From contig JAXLWL010000002.1 in the NCBI GenBank assembly GCA_046328505.1, positions 1,240,001 through 1,304,000 on the forward strand: 64,000 bases of DNA, written 5' to 3'. The stretch is from JBDHWG01 sp046328505. Its GTDB lineage: Bacteria; Chloroflexota; Anaerolineae; Epilineales; JAHCIE01. Numbering within the stretch: position 1 is the stretch's first letter; each line of letters opens with the position of its first letter. Below the pieces are notes generated by a model. It was given only the letters and a program-made list of their open reading frames with translations, was not told the DNA's origin and did no database searches. This document shows, piece after piece, positions 43,916 through 52,317 of the stretch. Made by a program: the position numbers and the translations under genes.

Positions 43916-45670
43916 ATGGTGCGTGCACTCTTGGCATCGGGGGACTTAGTACGGGTGACACTGCCGCATCGACTTCGAACTTATCTGCCACTGTTCGCAA
44001 TCATTGTCTTGGGCTTTGCTCTCCGCGTTATTTGGCTGGACCGTCAGAGCCTGTGGTACGATGAGCTTTTCACCGTCTGGGTGAGTCGCCTGCCCCTGCG
44101 CGATATATTTCCGGCGGTTGCCAACGACAGTCAGACGCCGTGGCTGCCGTACGTCATTCTCCACTGGTGGCCCGGCCTCTGGGGCGGCGACTTTGCGCTG
44201 CGCATGTATTCGGTTCTGCCCGGGACGCTGGCTATCGCGGCGCTGTGGCGGCTGGCGCGAGTCTTCGTCAGCGACGCCCAGGCCAACCTGGCCGCCCTAC
44301 TGTTGGCGACCTCACCGTTCCTGATTAGCCGGTCGCAGGAAGTCCGCGGCTATACGTGGTATCTCCTGTTCACGCTGCTAGCCTGCTACTTCTTCGTGAG
44401 GCTCGACACAGGCTCTCGCTGGGCGAAAATCGGCTACGCGGTGGCGCTGCCGCTGACTTTGCTGGCCCACTTCTACGGCGTCTTTCTCGTTCTCGCCCAG
44501 GGCCTCACATGGTGGTTCCGGCCGGCTCTGCGGCGCATCCGGCTGTGGCCCGTTGTCGCCGGGGTCGCGATGGCGCTGCTGCTGTGGTGGGCGGTCGTCA
44601 TTTTCGTCTCGGCGGGGCTAGGGGTGCCCGTGCGGCCCATCGCCGCTCCGACGGCCGCCAGCGCGAGCCGCGGGGCGTCGGGGCTGACGGGTTTCATCCA
44701 GGAGACGCAAGCGCTGCTGCGTCAAGCGCCTAGCTCTATTCCGGTGGTCGGACTCCTGACCGGCGGCACCAAGGAACCGCCCAAGACGGACAAGCCGGCG
44801 GCTCAGTGGACGCGGCTCTCGACGCGGTCACCGTTCGAGGTGGCGTCTCAGGCAACATTGGGCGGCGAGTTCGCGGCAGGTACAGACGCGCGTCCGCCCT
44901 GGTGGACACTAATGGGCGTCGTCTACCTCGCCCTGGCGCTCGGAACGGCGGCGCTGGCATGGCGGCGCCGCGAGGCCTGGATGGTGGCGATGTGGGCGGT
45001 CATCCCCTTTGTGGCGATCTTTATCATCGATCGTCTGACTGCGATGGGCTTCGAAGCCCGCTACGTGATCGTCGTCGTCCCGTTCCTGTTTCTGCTTGTC
45101 GCGATGGGCGCGGAGCGGCGCTCGGTTCGCTGGGTTGTCGGAACAGCGCTGGTGGCGATGCAGCTTGTCGGCCTCTACTCCTACTACCACTCTCCCGCCG
45201 ATGCCCGCGATGACTGGCGCAGCCTCGTCGCCTATCTAGAAACCACTCAACAGCCCGGCGACGGCTTGTTCGCGTTCCCGGCACACCACTATGCAATGGC
45301 CGCAGCGGTGTACGGGCCAGACCTGCCAGAGGGTGGCGGTTGGGTGTGGCCGGATGGTCGGCTACTGTTACTGCCAAAGGACACACAGTGGCGCGGGTAT
45401 GGCATGCGGCTTGCGTCAACATCGGCGAGCGAGAGCTATGACCAATTGCTCTCGCAGGCGTGTGACCACAAGCGCCTGTGGGTCGTTACTTACACATCGC
45501 GCGTCGACGGCGACACGACCCAGGTTATCCAGGATTTGAGCGATACGATGACGTTAGTATCGACTAAGGAGTTCAACGGGCCGAAGGGTTTGCGTCTGCG
45601 GTTATTCGAGGGGTGCCATCCAGGCAACAGCCAGCGGATAATCGCGGGCGACAAAGCTATCGGACCGTAG
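43916..45670 (+). CDS. GT-C glycosyltransferase-like membrane protein
   Basis: About 584 residues from the ATG at 43916; the frame is also open from an ATG at 43871 that lies within a -10 promoter box. It has 10-11 hydrophobic segments. The acidic first loop is LDRQSLWYDELFTVWVSRLP, and SQEVRGYTWYLLFTLLA corresponds to the second motif of the gene at 40682. Between the central helices there is a long Ala/Thr/Lys/Pro-rich loop, and a C-terminal soluble domain of about 170 residues. Lipid-linked sugar transfer at the outer face of the membrane is inferred. Confidence 0.83.
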   Translation: MVRALLASGDLVRVTLPHRLRTYLPLFAIIVLGFALRVIWLDRQSLWYDELFTVWVSRLPLRDIFPAVANDSQTPWLPYVILHWWPGLWGGDFALRMYSVLPGTLAIAALWRLARVFVSDAQANLAALLLATSPFLISRSQEVRGYTWYLLFTLLACYFFVRLDTGSRWAKIGYAVALPLTLLAHFYGVFLVLAQGLTWWFRPALRRIRLWPVVAGVAMALLLWWAVVIFVSAGLGVPVRPIAAPTAASASRGASGLTGFIQETQALLRQAPSSIPVVGLLTGGTKEPPKTDKPAAQWTRLSTRSPFEVASQATLGGEFAAGTDARPPWWTLMGVVYLALALGTAALAWRRREAWMVAMWAVIPFVAIFIIDRLTAMGFEARYVIVVVPFLFLLVAMGAERRSVRWVVGTALVAMQLVGLYSYYHSPADARDDWRSLVAYLETTQQPGDGLFAFPAHHYAMAAAVYGPDLPEGGGWVWPDGRLLLLPKDTQWRGYGMRLASTSASESYDQLLSQACDHKRLWVVTYTSRVDGDTTQVIQDLSDTMTLVSTKEFNGPKGLRLRLFEGCHPGNSQRIIAGDKAIGP

Positions 45671-45691
45671 AGCACGCGGACAAGATAGATA

Positions 45692-47017
45692 ATGGATGAT
45701 CTTGAGGTTACGGTAGAGACGGAACCAGAGCTGATTGAAGAAGCGGGGCCACTCTCAGGCGCAACCCGCGCAGGAATCGCCGTCGCACTTCACAGCCGCG
45801 ACCTTCGCCTGTTGTTTGTAGGCCAGGTGGTGTCCCAAATCGGCGATAGCTTCTTGCTCATCGCCATGCTGACCCTGGTACGCGCACTAACCTCCAGCAC
45901 GCTGGCGCTGGCTTTGATCGCGGCGTCCATCGGCCTGCCGCCTGTGATCTTCGGCCTCTTCGCAGGCGTTCTCGTCGACCGCTGGGATCGCCGAATCGTG
46001 ATGCTGGTTGCCGATATCGTGCGCGGTGTCACCGTCCTGGCGCTTCTCTTCGTTCACGATGCGCGCGGGCTGCCTATCATGCTCGTCGTTGGCTTCGTGA
46101 TGGGATCGATGGGTGTGCTCTTCCTGCCGGCACGAAACGCCTTGCTGCCTAAGATGGTCCCCCACGAGGGCCTCGTCGCGGCGAACTTGCTGGTCGAGGG
46201 CAGCCAGGTGGCAGCTCTCGTGATTGGGCCGGCGCTTGGCGGTATCTTCGTCGCCAAGTTCGGCGCCCCGACGGCCATCATCGCCGACTCGCTGACGTTC
46301 CTTTTCTCGGCCGTATGCATCTTTTTCATGCGCGTCCACTCAGATGTTGTCGAGGATAAGCCGCTCACCTCAGGTCAGCTTCGGCACGAGCTGATGGAAG
46401 GCTTGAACGTTATTCGCCACAGCCCGCTCCTCGTGCGGCTCATTGGGGCAGGAGCAACGAACATGCTGGCGCTGGGCGCTGTGCTCGTCCTCGGCCTCGT
46501 CTATTTCGAGGCGGCGTTCGGGGTTGATCCCGCCGGCTTCGGCATCCTGCTGAGCATCCTGGGCATCGGCATGATTGTCGGCGGCGCCCTCGTCGCCACG
46601 CCCTATTCTCACGCGCGCCCGGACCTGTTCGTCGGCATCAGCATGGCTCTCCTGGGCGCAAGCCTGATCGCGCTGCCGTTCATGGAGACGCTACGGACGG
46701 CGCTTGCCGCCATTTTCGTCGTCGGCATGAGTCTCATCGCCGCTCGGTCTGTCGTCGGCGCGCTCATCCAGATGAATGTGTCCAATGAGAAGCTGGGCCG
46801 CGTCGAGGCTGCCAACAACCTCGTGCTCGGCGCGGCATATAACCTGGGCTTCCTTGCCTCCGGTGTCCTGGGTGCAGCGATTGATACCCGTGTTGCTTTT
46901 ATCATGTGCGGTGTCGTAACCCTGATCGCCGGCTTCCTGGCATTTCGGGCCATCCGGCATTTACCGTCGCCGCCACCGGCCAACGGCACTGCCCCTGAAC
47001 CCGGCACCGCTACTTAA
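45692..47017 (+). CDS. MFS transporter, EntS-like (MFS_3) exporter family
   Basis: 441 residues, 12 predicted membrane helices. Signature segments are LHSRDLRLLFVGQVVSQIGDS, GVLVDRWDRRIVMLVADIVRG (loop 2-3 motif DRWDRR), FLPARNALLPKMVPHEGLVAAN and GFLASGVLGAAI. Members export siderophores, macrolides or other small molecules. It is 16 bp upstream of the subtilisin-like protease gene and so could export the product of that system. Confidence 0.85.
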   Translation: MDDLEVTVETEPELIEEAGPLSGATRAGIAVALHSRDLRLLFVGQVVSQIGDSFLLIAMLTLVRALTSSTLALALIAASIGLPPVIFGLFAGVLVDRWDRRIVMLVADIVRGVTVLALLFVHDARGLPIMLVVGFVMGSMGVLFLPARNALLPKMVPHEGLVAANLLVEGSQVAALVIGPALGGIFVAKFGAPTAIIADSLTFLFSAVCIFFMRVHSDVVEDKPLTSGQLRHELMEGLNVIRHSPLLVRLIGAGATNMLALGAVLVLGLVYFEAAFGVDPAGFGILLSILGIGMIVGGALVATPYSHARPDLFVGISMALLGASLIALPFMETLRTALAAIFVVGMSLIAARSVVGALIQMNVSNEKLGRVEAANNLVLGAAYNLGFLASGVLGAAIDTRVAFIMCGVVTLIAGFLAFRAIRHLPSPPPANGTAPEPGTAT

Positions 47018-47033
47018 CCTGATCGCGCCGAAC

Positions 47034-48749
47034 ATGAATGCTTTGTCTGCCAGCGCATACATCTGTCCCCACTGCCACGAGCGGCACGACGATCAAGTCA
47101 GCTCATTTCCGGGCGTTATCGGCGAGCGCGTCGTTCGGTCCGTTCAGATGGCCATACCCGGCTGGGAGCCGGAAATGGGCCTGTGCCCGTCGTGCGCCGA
47201 GATCTTCCTGCAGCGGGCGCTACGCGAGCTCGCGCGCGAGAACGCCTGGAGCGAGCTGCACGAGTACACCCAGCTGGTGTACGACGACGACCGCTCGCAC
47301 ATCATTCCAACGCCGGTGCGTGTCCACGCGAACCCGCAGTACGCCGGCAAGGGTATCACCATCGCCTTCATTGACTCCGGCTTCTATCCCCATCCGGACC
47401 TCATTGAGCCGACCAACCGCATTCTGCGCTACGTCGACGTTACAGACGCCGACGCGATGGAGAGCTACGATTACACGCGGCCGACCGGATCGTCCTGGCA
47501 CGGCATGATGACGTCGGTCGCGGCGTGCGGCAACGGCTACTTGAGCAACGGCGTCTATCGCGGCATTGCCTCGAACGCCAATGTCGTGCTTGTGCGCGTC
47601 AGCGACCCCGTAACCGGCCGCATCGACGACGACGCCATCTACCGCGGCCTGGCGTGGGTCATCGCCAACCAGGCGCGCTACGACATCCGCGTCGTCAATC
47701 TCTCGGTTGGCGGCGATATCGACCCGTACAGAGGCAATCCCGTGGATATGAAGGCCAACGAGACCGTCCAGCGCGGCATGGTAGTCGTCGCCGCCGCGGG
47801 CAACCAGGCGGTGCGGCAGCTCCGTCCCCCGGCCAGCGCCAGCCAGGTGATCACCGTGGGCGGCCTGGACGACCAGAACACGCTCGTGCGCGCCCAGCAT
47901 CGCATGTACTGGTCCAACTTCCAGGGCGGCGAGCGGCACCCGAAGCCCGAGGTCATCGCGCCGAGCATCTGGCTGGCGGCGCCGATCCTGCCCGGCACGC
48001 GCGTCGCCCACGAAGCGGCGGAACTGCAAACATTGCTCCATCTGCCGGATGCCGAGCTGCGCTTCGCCGTGCAGCACGCCCCGCGCTGGCTGGAGCTGCA
48101 AGCGCACGCCACCGCGCCGCTGAGCCAGCTTCGGGATGCCATTCGCCGCAAGTTCGCCGCCGCCAACCTCGTCTCCGCTCACTACAAGCACGTCGACGGC
48201 ACGTCGTTCGCGGCGCCCATCGTCAGCTCCGTCGTCGCGCAAATGCTAGAGGCGAATCCGTCACTCAAGCCGGGTGATGTCAAGCGCATCCTCATCGACA
48301 CCGCCAACCCGCTTCCCGACGTCGACCGCGAGCGCCAGGGGTATGGCGTCGTCAACCCCAGCCGCGCGGTGGCCGCGGCGCTGCGCCAGGGCGTGGGACC
48401 GCTGGCGTCTCGCCCTGTGTCACCCTGGGTGCGCAACGGCAAAGTCACGTTTACCTATCAAAACTCGAAGGCCACGAGCGTCCGCCTCATGGCAAGCTTC
48501 ACGCTGTGGGACGCCAGCGGTCCGCTCTTCAGGCGCGACGCGCCCGGCGTCTGGACGCTGACCATCGAAGCACCCCCACCGGGCCGATACGCGTACAAGC
48601 TGCTGATAGACGATACAGAGTACGTCCCTGATCCCGAGAACGGCTTCCAGGTCCCAGACACGTATGGCGGCTGGAACACGGTGCTGGTCGTGCCACGCCG
48701 CCGACGTCCGGGCAATGTTCCGCAGCCCGAACCCGAGGGAAGCCTGTAG
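47034..48749 (+). CDS. Subtilisin-like S8 protease with N-terminal zinc ribbon and C-terminal CBM48-like domain
   Basis: 571 residues and no signal peptide. A zinc ribbon comes first (CPHC at 11-14, CPSC at 51-54). The S8 domain has the catalytic Asp about 114 (ITIAFIDSGFYPHPD), His about 156 (SSWHGMMTSVAACG), oxyanion Asn about 257 (VVAAAGNQ) and Ser about 391 (HVDGTSFAAPIVSS). Between the last two is a helical insert of about 75 residues (310-385). The C-terminal 80 residues (VTFTYQN, FTLWDASGPL, GRYAYKLLIDD) match the E-set fold of AMPK/CBM48 glycogen-binding domains. I know of no standard subtilase with this architecture. It precedes two ATP-grasp genes and a GCS2 ligase. A role as maturation or quality-control protease for their product is inferred. 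Confidence 0.88.
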   Translation: MNALSASAYICPHCHERHDDQVSSFPGVIGERVVRSVQMAIPGWEPEMGLCPSCAEIFLQRALRELARENAWSELHEYTQLVYDDDRSHIIPTPVRVHANPQYAGKGITIAFIDSGFYPHPDLIEPTNRILRYVDVTDADAMESYDYTRPTGSSWHGMMTSVAACGNGYLSNGVYRGIASNANVVLVRVSDPVTGRIDDDAIYRGLAWVIANQARYDIRVVNLSVGGDIDPYRGNPVDMKANETVQRGMVVVAAAGNQAVRQLRPPASASQVITVGGLDDQNTLVRAQHRMYWSNFQGGERHPKPEVIAPSIWLAAPILPGTRVAHEAAELQTLLHLPDAELRFAVQHAPRWLELQAHATAPLSQLRDAIRRKFAAANLVSAHYKHVDGTSFAAPIVSSVVAQMLEANPSLKPGDVKRILIDTANPLPDVDRERQGYGVVNPSRAVAAALRQGVGPLASRPVSPWVRNGKVTFTYQNSKATSVRLMASFTLWDASGPLFRRDAPGVWTLTIEAPPPGRYAYKLLIDDTEYVPDPENGFQVPDTYGGWNTVLVVPRRRRPGNVPQPEPEGSL

Positions 48750-48759
48750 GCCTCGCAGC

Positions 48760-48788
48760 TTGCCGAAAATCTGGCTACATGGCAAAAT
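48760..48788 (+). promoter_or_regulatory. Promoter of the ATP-grasp/GCS2 operon
   Basis: TTGCCG (48760-48765), 17-base spacer, CAAAAT (48783-48788), just after the protease stop. The start site falls near 48795, about 48 bases before the ATG at 48843. Confidence 0.5.
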
Positions 48789-48793
48789 AGGCA

Positions 48794-48808
48794 GGGCGGT
48801 GACCGCCC
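48794..48808. promoter_or_regulatory. Perfect palindrome GGGCGGTGACCGCCC at the predicted start site
   Basis: Seven-base arms around one central base, positioned 6 bases after the -10 box. It could be a repressor operator, or fold at the extreme 5' end of the message. No other copy was noticed in the window. Confidence 0.4.
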
Positions 48809-48842
48809 AGCACATCTTGCATACCGCACGGAGGGAACGCCC

Positions 48843-49787
48843 ATGCCCGACAACAATGTGAAGCGTGTAGGCCTGATCGTCGGCCGCGAGTGGTCGATGC
48901 CGCCGGCGCTCATCGAGGAGATCAACCGCCGCGACGAGGGTGTTGTCGCGGAGTTCGCGAAGCTGAGCGGAACGCGCGAGAATCAGGCGATTCCCTACGA
49001 CGTGCTCGTGGACCGCATCTCCCACGAAATTCCATACTATCGCACCTATCTCAAGAACGCCGCCCTGCAAGGCACGTACGTCATCAACAACCCGTTCATG
49101 TGGTCGTCGGATGACAAGTTCTTCGGCGCATCCCTGGCGCAAAGGCTCGGCGTCGCTCACCCCAAGACCGTCGTCCTGCCCAACAAGGATTATGTCGAGG
49201 GTATTGTCTCGGAGAGCCTGAGCAACCTGGAATACCCTCTCGACTGGGACAGCATCCTGGATTACATTGGCCTGCCCGCGGTCCTCAAGGATGCCTACGG
49301 CGGCGGTTGGAAAGAGGTCTACATCGTCCACTCCAAGGACGAGCTCATCCAGCGATATAATGAATCCGGCCTGCTCACGATGATCCTCCAGGAGTTCATC
49401 GAGTGGGAGAGCTATGTGCGCGTCATGGTGCTGGGGCAGCAGTGGGTGCTGCCCATGAAGTACAACCCGCGCGAGCGCCGCTATTATGTCGAGCACGAGC
49501 ACTTGTCGGCGGACCTGGGACGGCGTGTGGTCGGCGACAGCCTCAAGCTCTGCCGCGCTCTCGGCTACGACATGAACACCCTGGAGTTCGCCGTGCGCGA
49601 CGGCATCCCGTACGCCCTGGACTTCATGAACCCGGCGCCGGACATGGATATCTACTCCCTGACCGAGGTTTACTTCCGCGACGTGATCAACGCCATGGCC
49701 GACCTGTGCATCCTCAAGGCGCAGGAAGGGCGTCTGATTCGGACACCGGACAAGCTGAACTGGCAGACGTTCATGCGCGGCGAATAG
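48843..49787 (+). CDS. ATP-grasp carboxylate-amine ligase (RimK/glutathione synthetase-like)
   Basis: 314 residues with the three-part ATP-grasp fold. The ATP-binding Lys is in PAVLKDAYGGGWKEV (Lys about 149, flexible loop GGGW), MILQEFIEWESYVRVMVLG forms the adenine strand, and metal ligands are Glu about 248 (TLEFAV) and Asn about 263 (LDFMNPAPDMDI). Such enzymes activate a carboxylate as acyl phosphate and join it to an amine. GGAGGG precedes the ATG. It starts the four-gene operon with the permuted ATP-grasp, GCS2 and EamA genes. The substrate is unknown. Confidence 0.88.
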   Translation: MPDNNVKRVGLIVGREWSMPPALIEEINRRDEGVVAEFAKLSGTRENQAIPYDVLVDRISHEIPYYRTYLKNAALQGTYVINNPFMWSSDDKFFGASLAQRLGVAHPKTVVLPNKDYVEGIVSESLSNLEYPLDWDSILDYIGLPAVLKDAYGGGWKEVYIVHSKDELIQRYNESGLLTMILQEFIEWESYVRVMVLGQQWVLPMKYNPRERRYYVEHEHLSADLGRRVVGDSLKLCRALGYDMNTLEFAVRDGIPYALDFMNPAPDMDIYSLTEVYFRDVINAMADLCILKAQEGRLIRTPDKLNWQTFMRGE

Positions 49788-49799
49788 GAGCGCAAACCT

Positions 49800-51149
49800 A
49801 TGCAGGACACCATCGCCGCTTTCAACAACCTTGCCGTCAGCCGCCCCGACCTGGCGGAGGAGTCTCAGGCGCTGCTCAACGAGACCCTCATCCCGCGGCG
49901 GCTTCACTTCGGCCGGCGCCCGCTGGCGACGGTTCTGCGGCCCCACTTCCTCACCCCCGACGAGTACCGCTACATCCGGCAGGAGATGAAGCTCCTGCTG
50001 GGCGCCTTTGCCCGCGCTTACGACCGCCTCATGGCCGACCCCGCCTTCCGCGCGCAGATGGACCTTACGCCGGAGGAAGAGGACGTCATCCAGATTGACC
50101 CCGGCTACAAGACGCCGACGCCTACCGGGCGCATGGACACCTTCTTCATTCACGGTGGGACGCTTCAGTGCGTCGAGTACAACGCCGAAACGCCCGCCGC
50201 GACAGCCTACGAAGATGTGTTGAGCGATGCTTTCCTCAGTCTACCGCTGCTCTCCGAGTTCGGGAAAGACTACTACATCCAGCCCCTCGCCGGCCGCTGG
50301 CAGCTCCTCGGCGTGCTGCGCGATCTCTGGGCGGAGGCAGGCGGCAAGGGACGCCCGCAAATCGGTATCGTGGACTGGGACAATGTGCCGACCTACCCTG
50401 AGTTCGAGCTGTGGCAGGAGTACTTCACTGAGCACGGCTACAAGGCCATCATTACGACACCGGGGGCATGCGAGTATCGCAACGGGGGCCTGTACAGCGG
50501 CGACTTCCGCATCGACGTCATCTACAAGCGCGTCCTCGGCAGCGAGCTGCTGGAGAAGTACGGCGTCAACCATCCCATCATCCAGGCGCTCCGCGACCGC
50601 GCCGTAGTCATGTTCAACCCGTTCCGCTGCAAGCTTCTGCACAAGAAGATGAGCTTCGCGCTCCTCTCGGACGACACGAATCACGCGATGTTCACGCCGG
50701 CCCAGCTGCGCGCCATTCAGGAGCACATCCCCTGGACGCGCAAAGTCGCCGAGATGAAGACGACGTGGGAAGGTCGAGAGATTGACCTCGTGCCGCACAT
50801 CCTGGCGGCGAAGGACAACCTTGTGTTGAAGCCGAACGACGAGTACGGCGGCAAGGGCGTGGTGATTGGCTGGGAAACGACGCCGAGCGAGTGGGAAGCT
50901 GCGGTCCACGAAGCCCTGCGCTCGTCCTACGTTGTTCAGTCCAAGGTTAACATCGCCCGCGAGGACTATCCCACGTGGACGGATGGGCGCGTGGTGGTCG
51001 GAGAGCGTCTGGTGGACCTGGACCCCTTCCTGTGGCGGGGTGAGTATGCCCAAGGCGCGCTGACCCGCCTCTCGGCGCAAACCCTGCTCAATGTCACCGC
51101 GGGCAGCGGCTCGACCGTGCCGACACTGCTCATTTCGCCGCGCGACTAA
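49800..51149 (+). CDS. Circularly permuted ATP-grasp protein
   Basis: 449 residues. It resembles the permuted ATP-grasp families related to glutathionylspermidine synthase. Segments are FIHGGTLQCVEYNAETPAA (metal site, Glu-x-Asn), QIGIVDWDNVPTYPEF, VMFNPFRCKLLHKKMSFALL, and a C-terminal NLVLKPNDEYGGKGVVIGWE (ATP-binding Lys and Gly-rich loop). The order of motifs is reversed relative to the preceding gene, as expected for permutation. AGGAG lies 10 bases before the ATG, 12 bp after the first ATP-grasp gene. It probably forms a second amide bond on the same product. Confidence 0.88.
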   Translation: MQDTIAAFNNLAVSRPDLAEESQALLNETLIPRRLHFGRRPLATVLRPHFLTPDEYRYIRQEMKLLLGAFARAYDRLMADPAFRAQMDLTPEEEDVIQIDPGYKTPTPTGRMDTFFIHGGTLQCVEYNAETPAATAYEDVLSDAFLSLPLLSEFGKDYYIQPLAGRWQLLGVLRDLWAEAGGKGRPQIGIVDWDNVPTYPEFELWQEYFTEHGYKAIITTPGACEYRNGGLYSGDFRIDVIYKRVLGSELLEKYGVNHPIIQALRDRAVVMFNPFRCKLLHKKMSFALLSDDTNHAMFTPAQLRAIQEHIPWTRKVAEMKTTWEGREIDLVPHILAAKDNLVLKPNDEYGGKGVVIGWETTPSEWEAAVHEALRSSYVVQSKVNIAREDYPTWTDGRVVVGERLVDLDPFLWRGEYAQGALTRLSAQTLLNVTAGSGSTVPTLLISPRD

Positions 51150-51192
51150 CCGCCTGGCCCAACGCCGGGACTATCGCTGGGGAGGATGACTC

Positions 51193-52317
51193 ATGAAGCG
51201 ACCATCGTTCAACCTGGGGATCGAAGAAGAATACCAGATTATCGACCCGGAGACTCGCGAGCTTCGCTCGTACATCACTGAGTTTCTGGAAGACGGTAAG
51301 CTGATCCTGCGCGAGCGCGAGATCAAGCCAGAGATGTTCCAGTCGGTCGTCGAGCTAGGAACACCGGTGTGCGAGACGATTGCCGATGCGCGCCAGGAAA
51401 TCGTCAACATGCGCGCCGCCATCGCGACGCTCGCCCACCAGAAGGGCTTGACCATTGCCGCCGCCGGCACACATCCGTTTTCGAGCTGGGCGAAGCAAGA
51501 GGTGACGCCGTTCCCGCGCTACTACGGCGTCCTGGAAGACATGCAGTACGTCGCGCGCCAGCTTCTCATCTTCGGCATGCACGTCCACGTCGGCATCGAG
51601 GACCCGGAGCTGCGCGTCGACATCTTTAACCAGGTGCGCTACATGCTGCCCCATGTCCTCGCTCTATCCACATCGTCGCCGTTCTGGGAGGGGCAGAACA
51701 CCGGCCTCAAGTCCTTCCGCAGCATCATCTTCGAGCAGTTCCCCCGCTCCGGCATTCCGGGCGAGTTCTCGTCCTGGGCCGAGTTCCAGCGCTACATCGA
51801 CCTCCTGGTGCGCACGAACTCGATCGACGACGGCAAGCGCATTTGGTGGGACGTGCGTATCCATCCCAGCTTCCCGACCCTCGAATTCCGCGTCTGTGAC
51901 ATGTGCACCCGCGTCGAGGAAGTGCTGTGCATCGCGGCGCTGTTCCAGGCGCTCTGCGTCATGCTATACCGTCTGCGGCGGGACAACAAGCAGTGGCGCA
52001 TCTACCGCACCGAGCTGATCCAGGAGAACAAGTGGCGCGCGGTGCGCTATGGGATCGAAGGCAAGATGATCGACCTGGGACGGCAGGCGGAGATGCAGGC
52101 GCGGGACCTGATTCACGAGCTCGTGGCACTGGTGGACCCGGTGCTGGACGATCTCGGCTCCCGGCGCGAGGTGCAGTACGCCTTCCACATCCTACGCACG
52201 GGAACCAGCGCCGACCGCCAGCTCCAGGTGTACAACCGGACCGGCGGCGATCTCAAGGCCGTCGTCGATCACCTGGTGCGCGAGACGCTCGAAGGCGTTC
52301 CCGTTCCGACCACCTGA
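51193..52317 (+). CDS. GCS2-family carboxylate-amine ligase (YbdK-like glutamate-cysteine ligase 2)
   Basis: 374 residues of the glutamine-synthetase-like fold. Metal-binding acidic motif LGIEEEYQIID (residues 8-16), ELGTPVCETIADA, AAAGTHPFSSWAKQEVTP, HVHVGIEDPE and RIHPSFPTLEFRVCDM are all conserved in GCS2 proteins. E. coli YbdK has weak glutamate-cysteine ligase activity; other members form different gamma- or alpha-amide bonds. A strong GGAGGATG precedes the ATG. With two ATP-grasp enzymes it makes three independent ligases in one operon. Confidence 0.92.
   Translation: MKRPSFNLGIEEEYQIIDPETRELRSYITEFLEDGKLILREREIKPEMFQSVVELGTPVCETIADARQEIVNMRAAIATLAHQKGLTIAAAGTHPFSSWAKQEVTPFPRYYGVLEDMQYVARQLLIFGMHVHVGIEDPELRVDIFNQVRYMLPHVLALSTSSPFWEGQNTGLKSFRSIIFEQFPRSGIPGEFSSWAEFQRYIDLLVRTNSIDDGKRIWWDVRIHPSFPTLEFRVCDMCTRVEEVLCIAALFQALCVMLYRLRRDNKQWRIYRTELIQENKWRAVRYGIEGKMIDLGRQAEMQARDLIHELVALVDPVLDDLGSRREVQYAFHILRTGTSADRQLQVYNRTGGDLKAVVDHLVRETLEGVPVPTT

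Noticed and set aside
48420..50153. A 577-codon minus-strand frame under the ATP-grasp genes
   Set aside because: Both ATP-grasp genes on the plus strand have full motif sets and good ribosome-binding sites; the antisense product has none.
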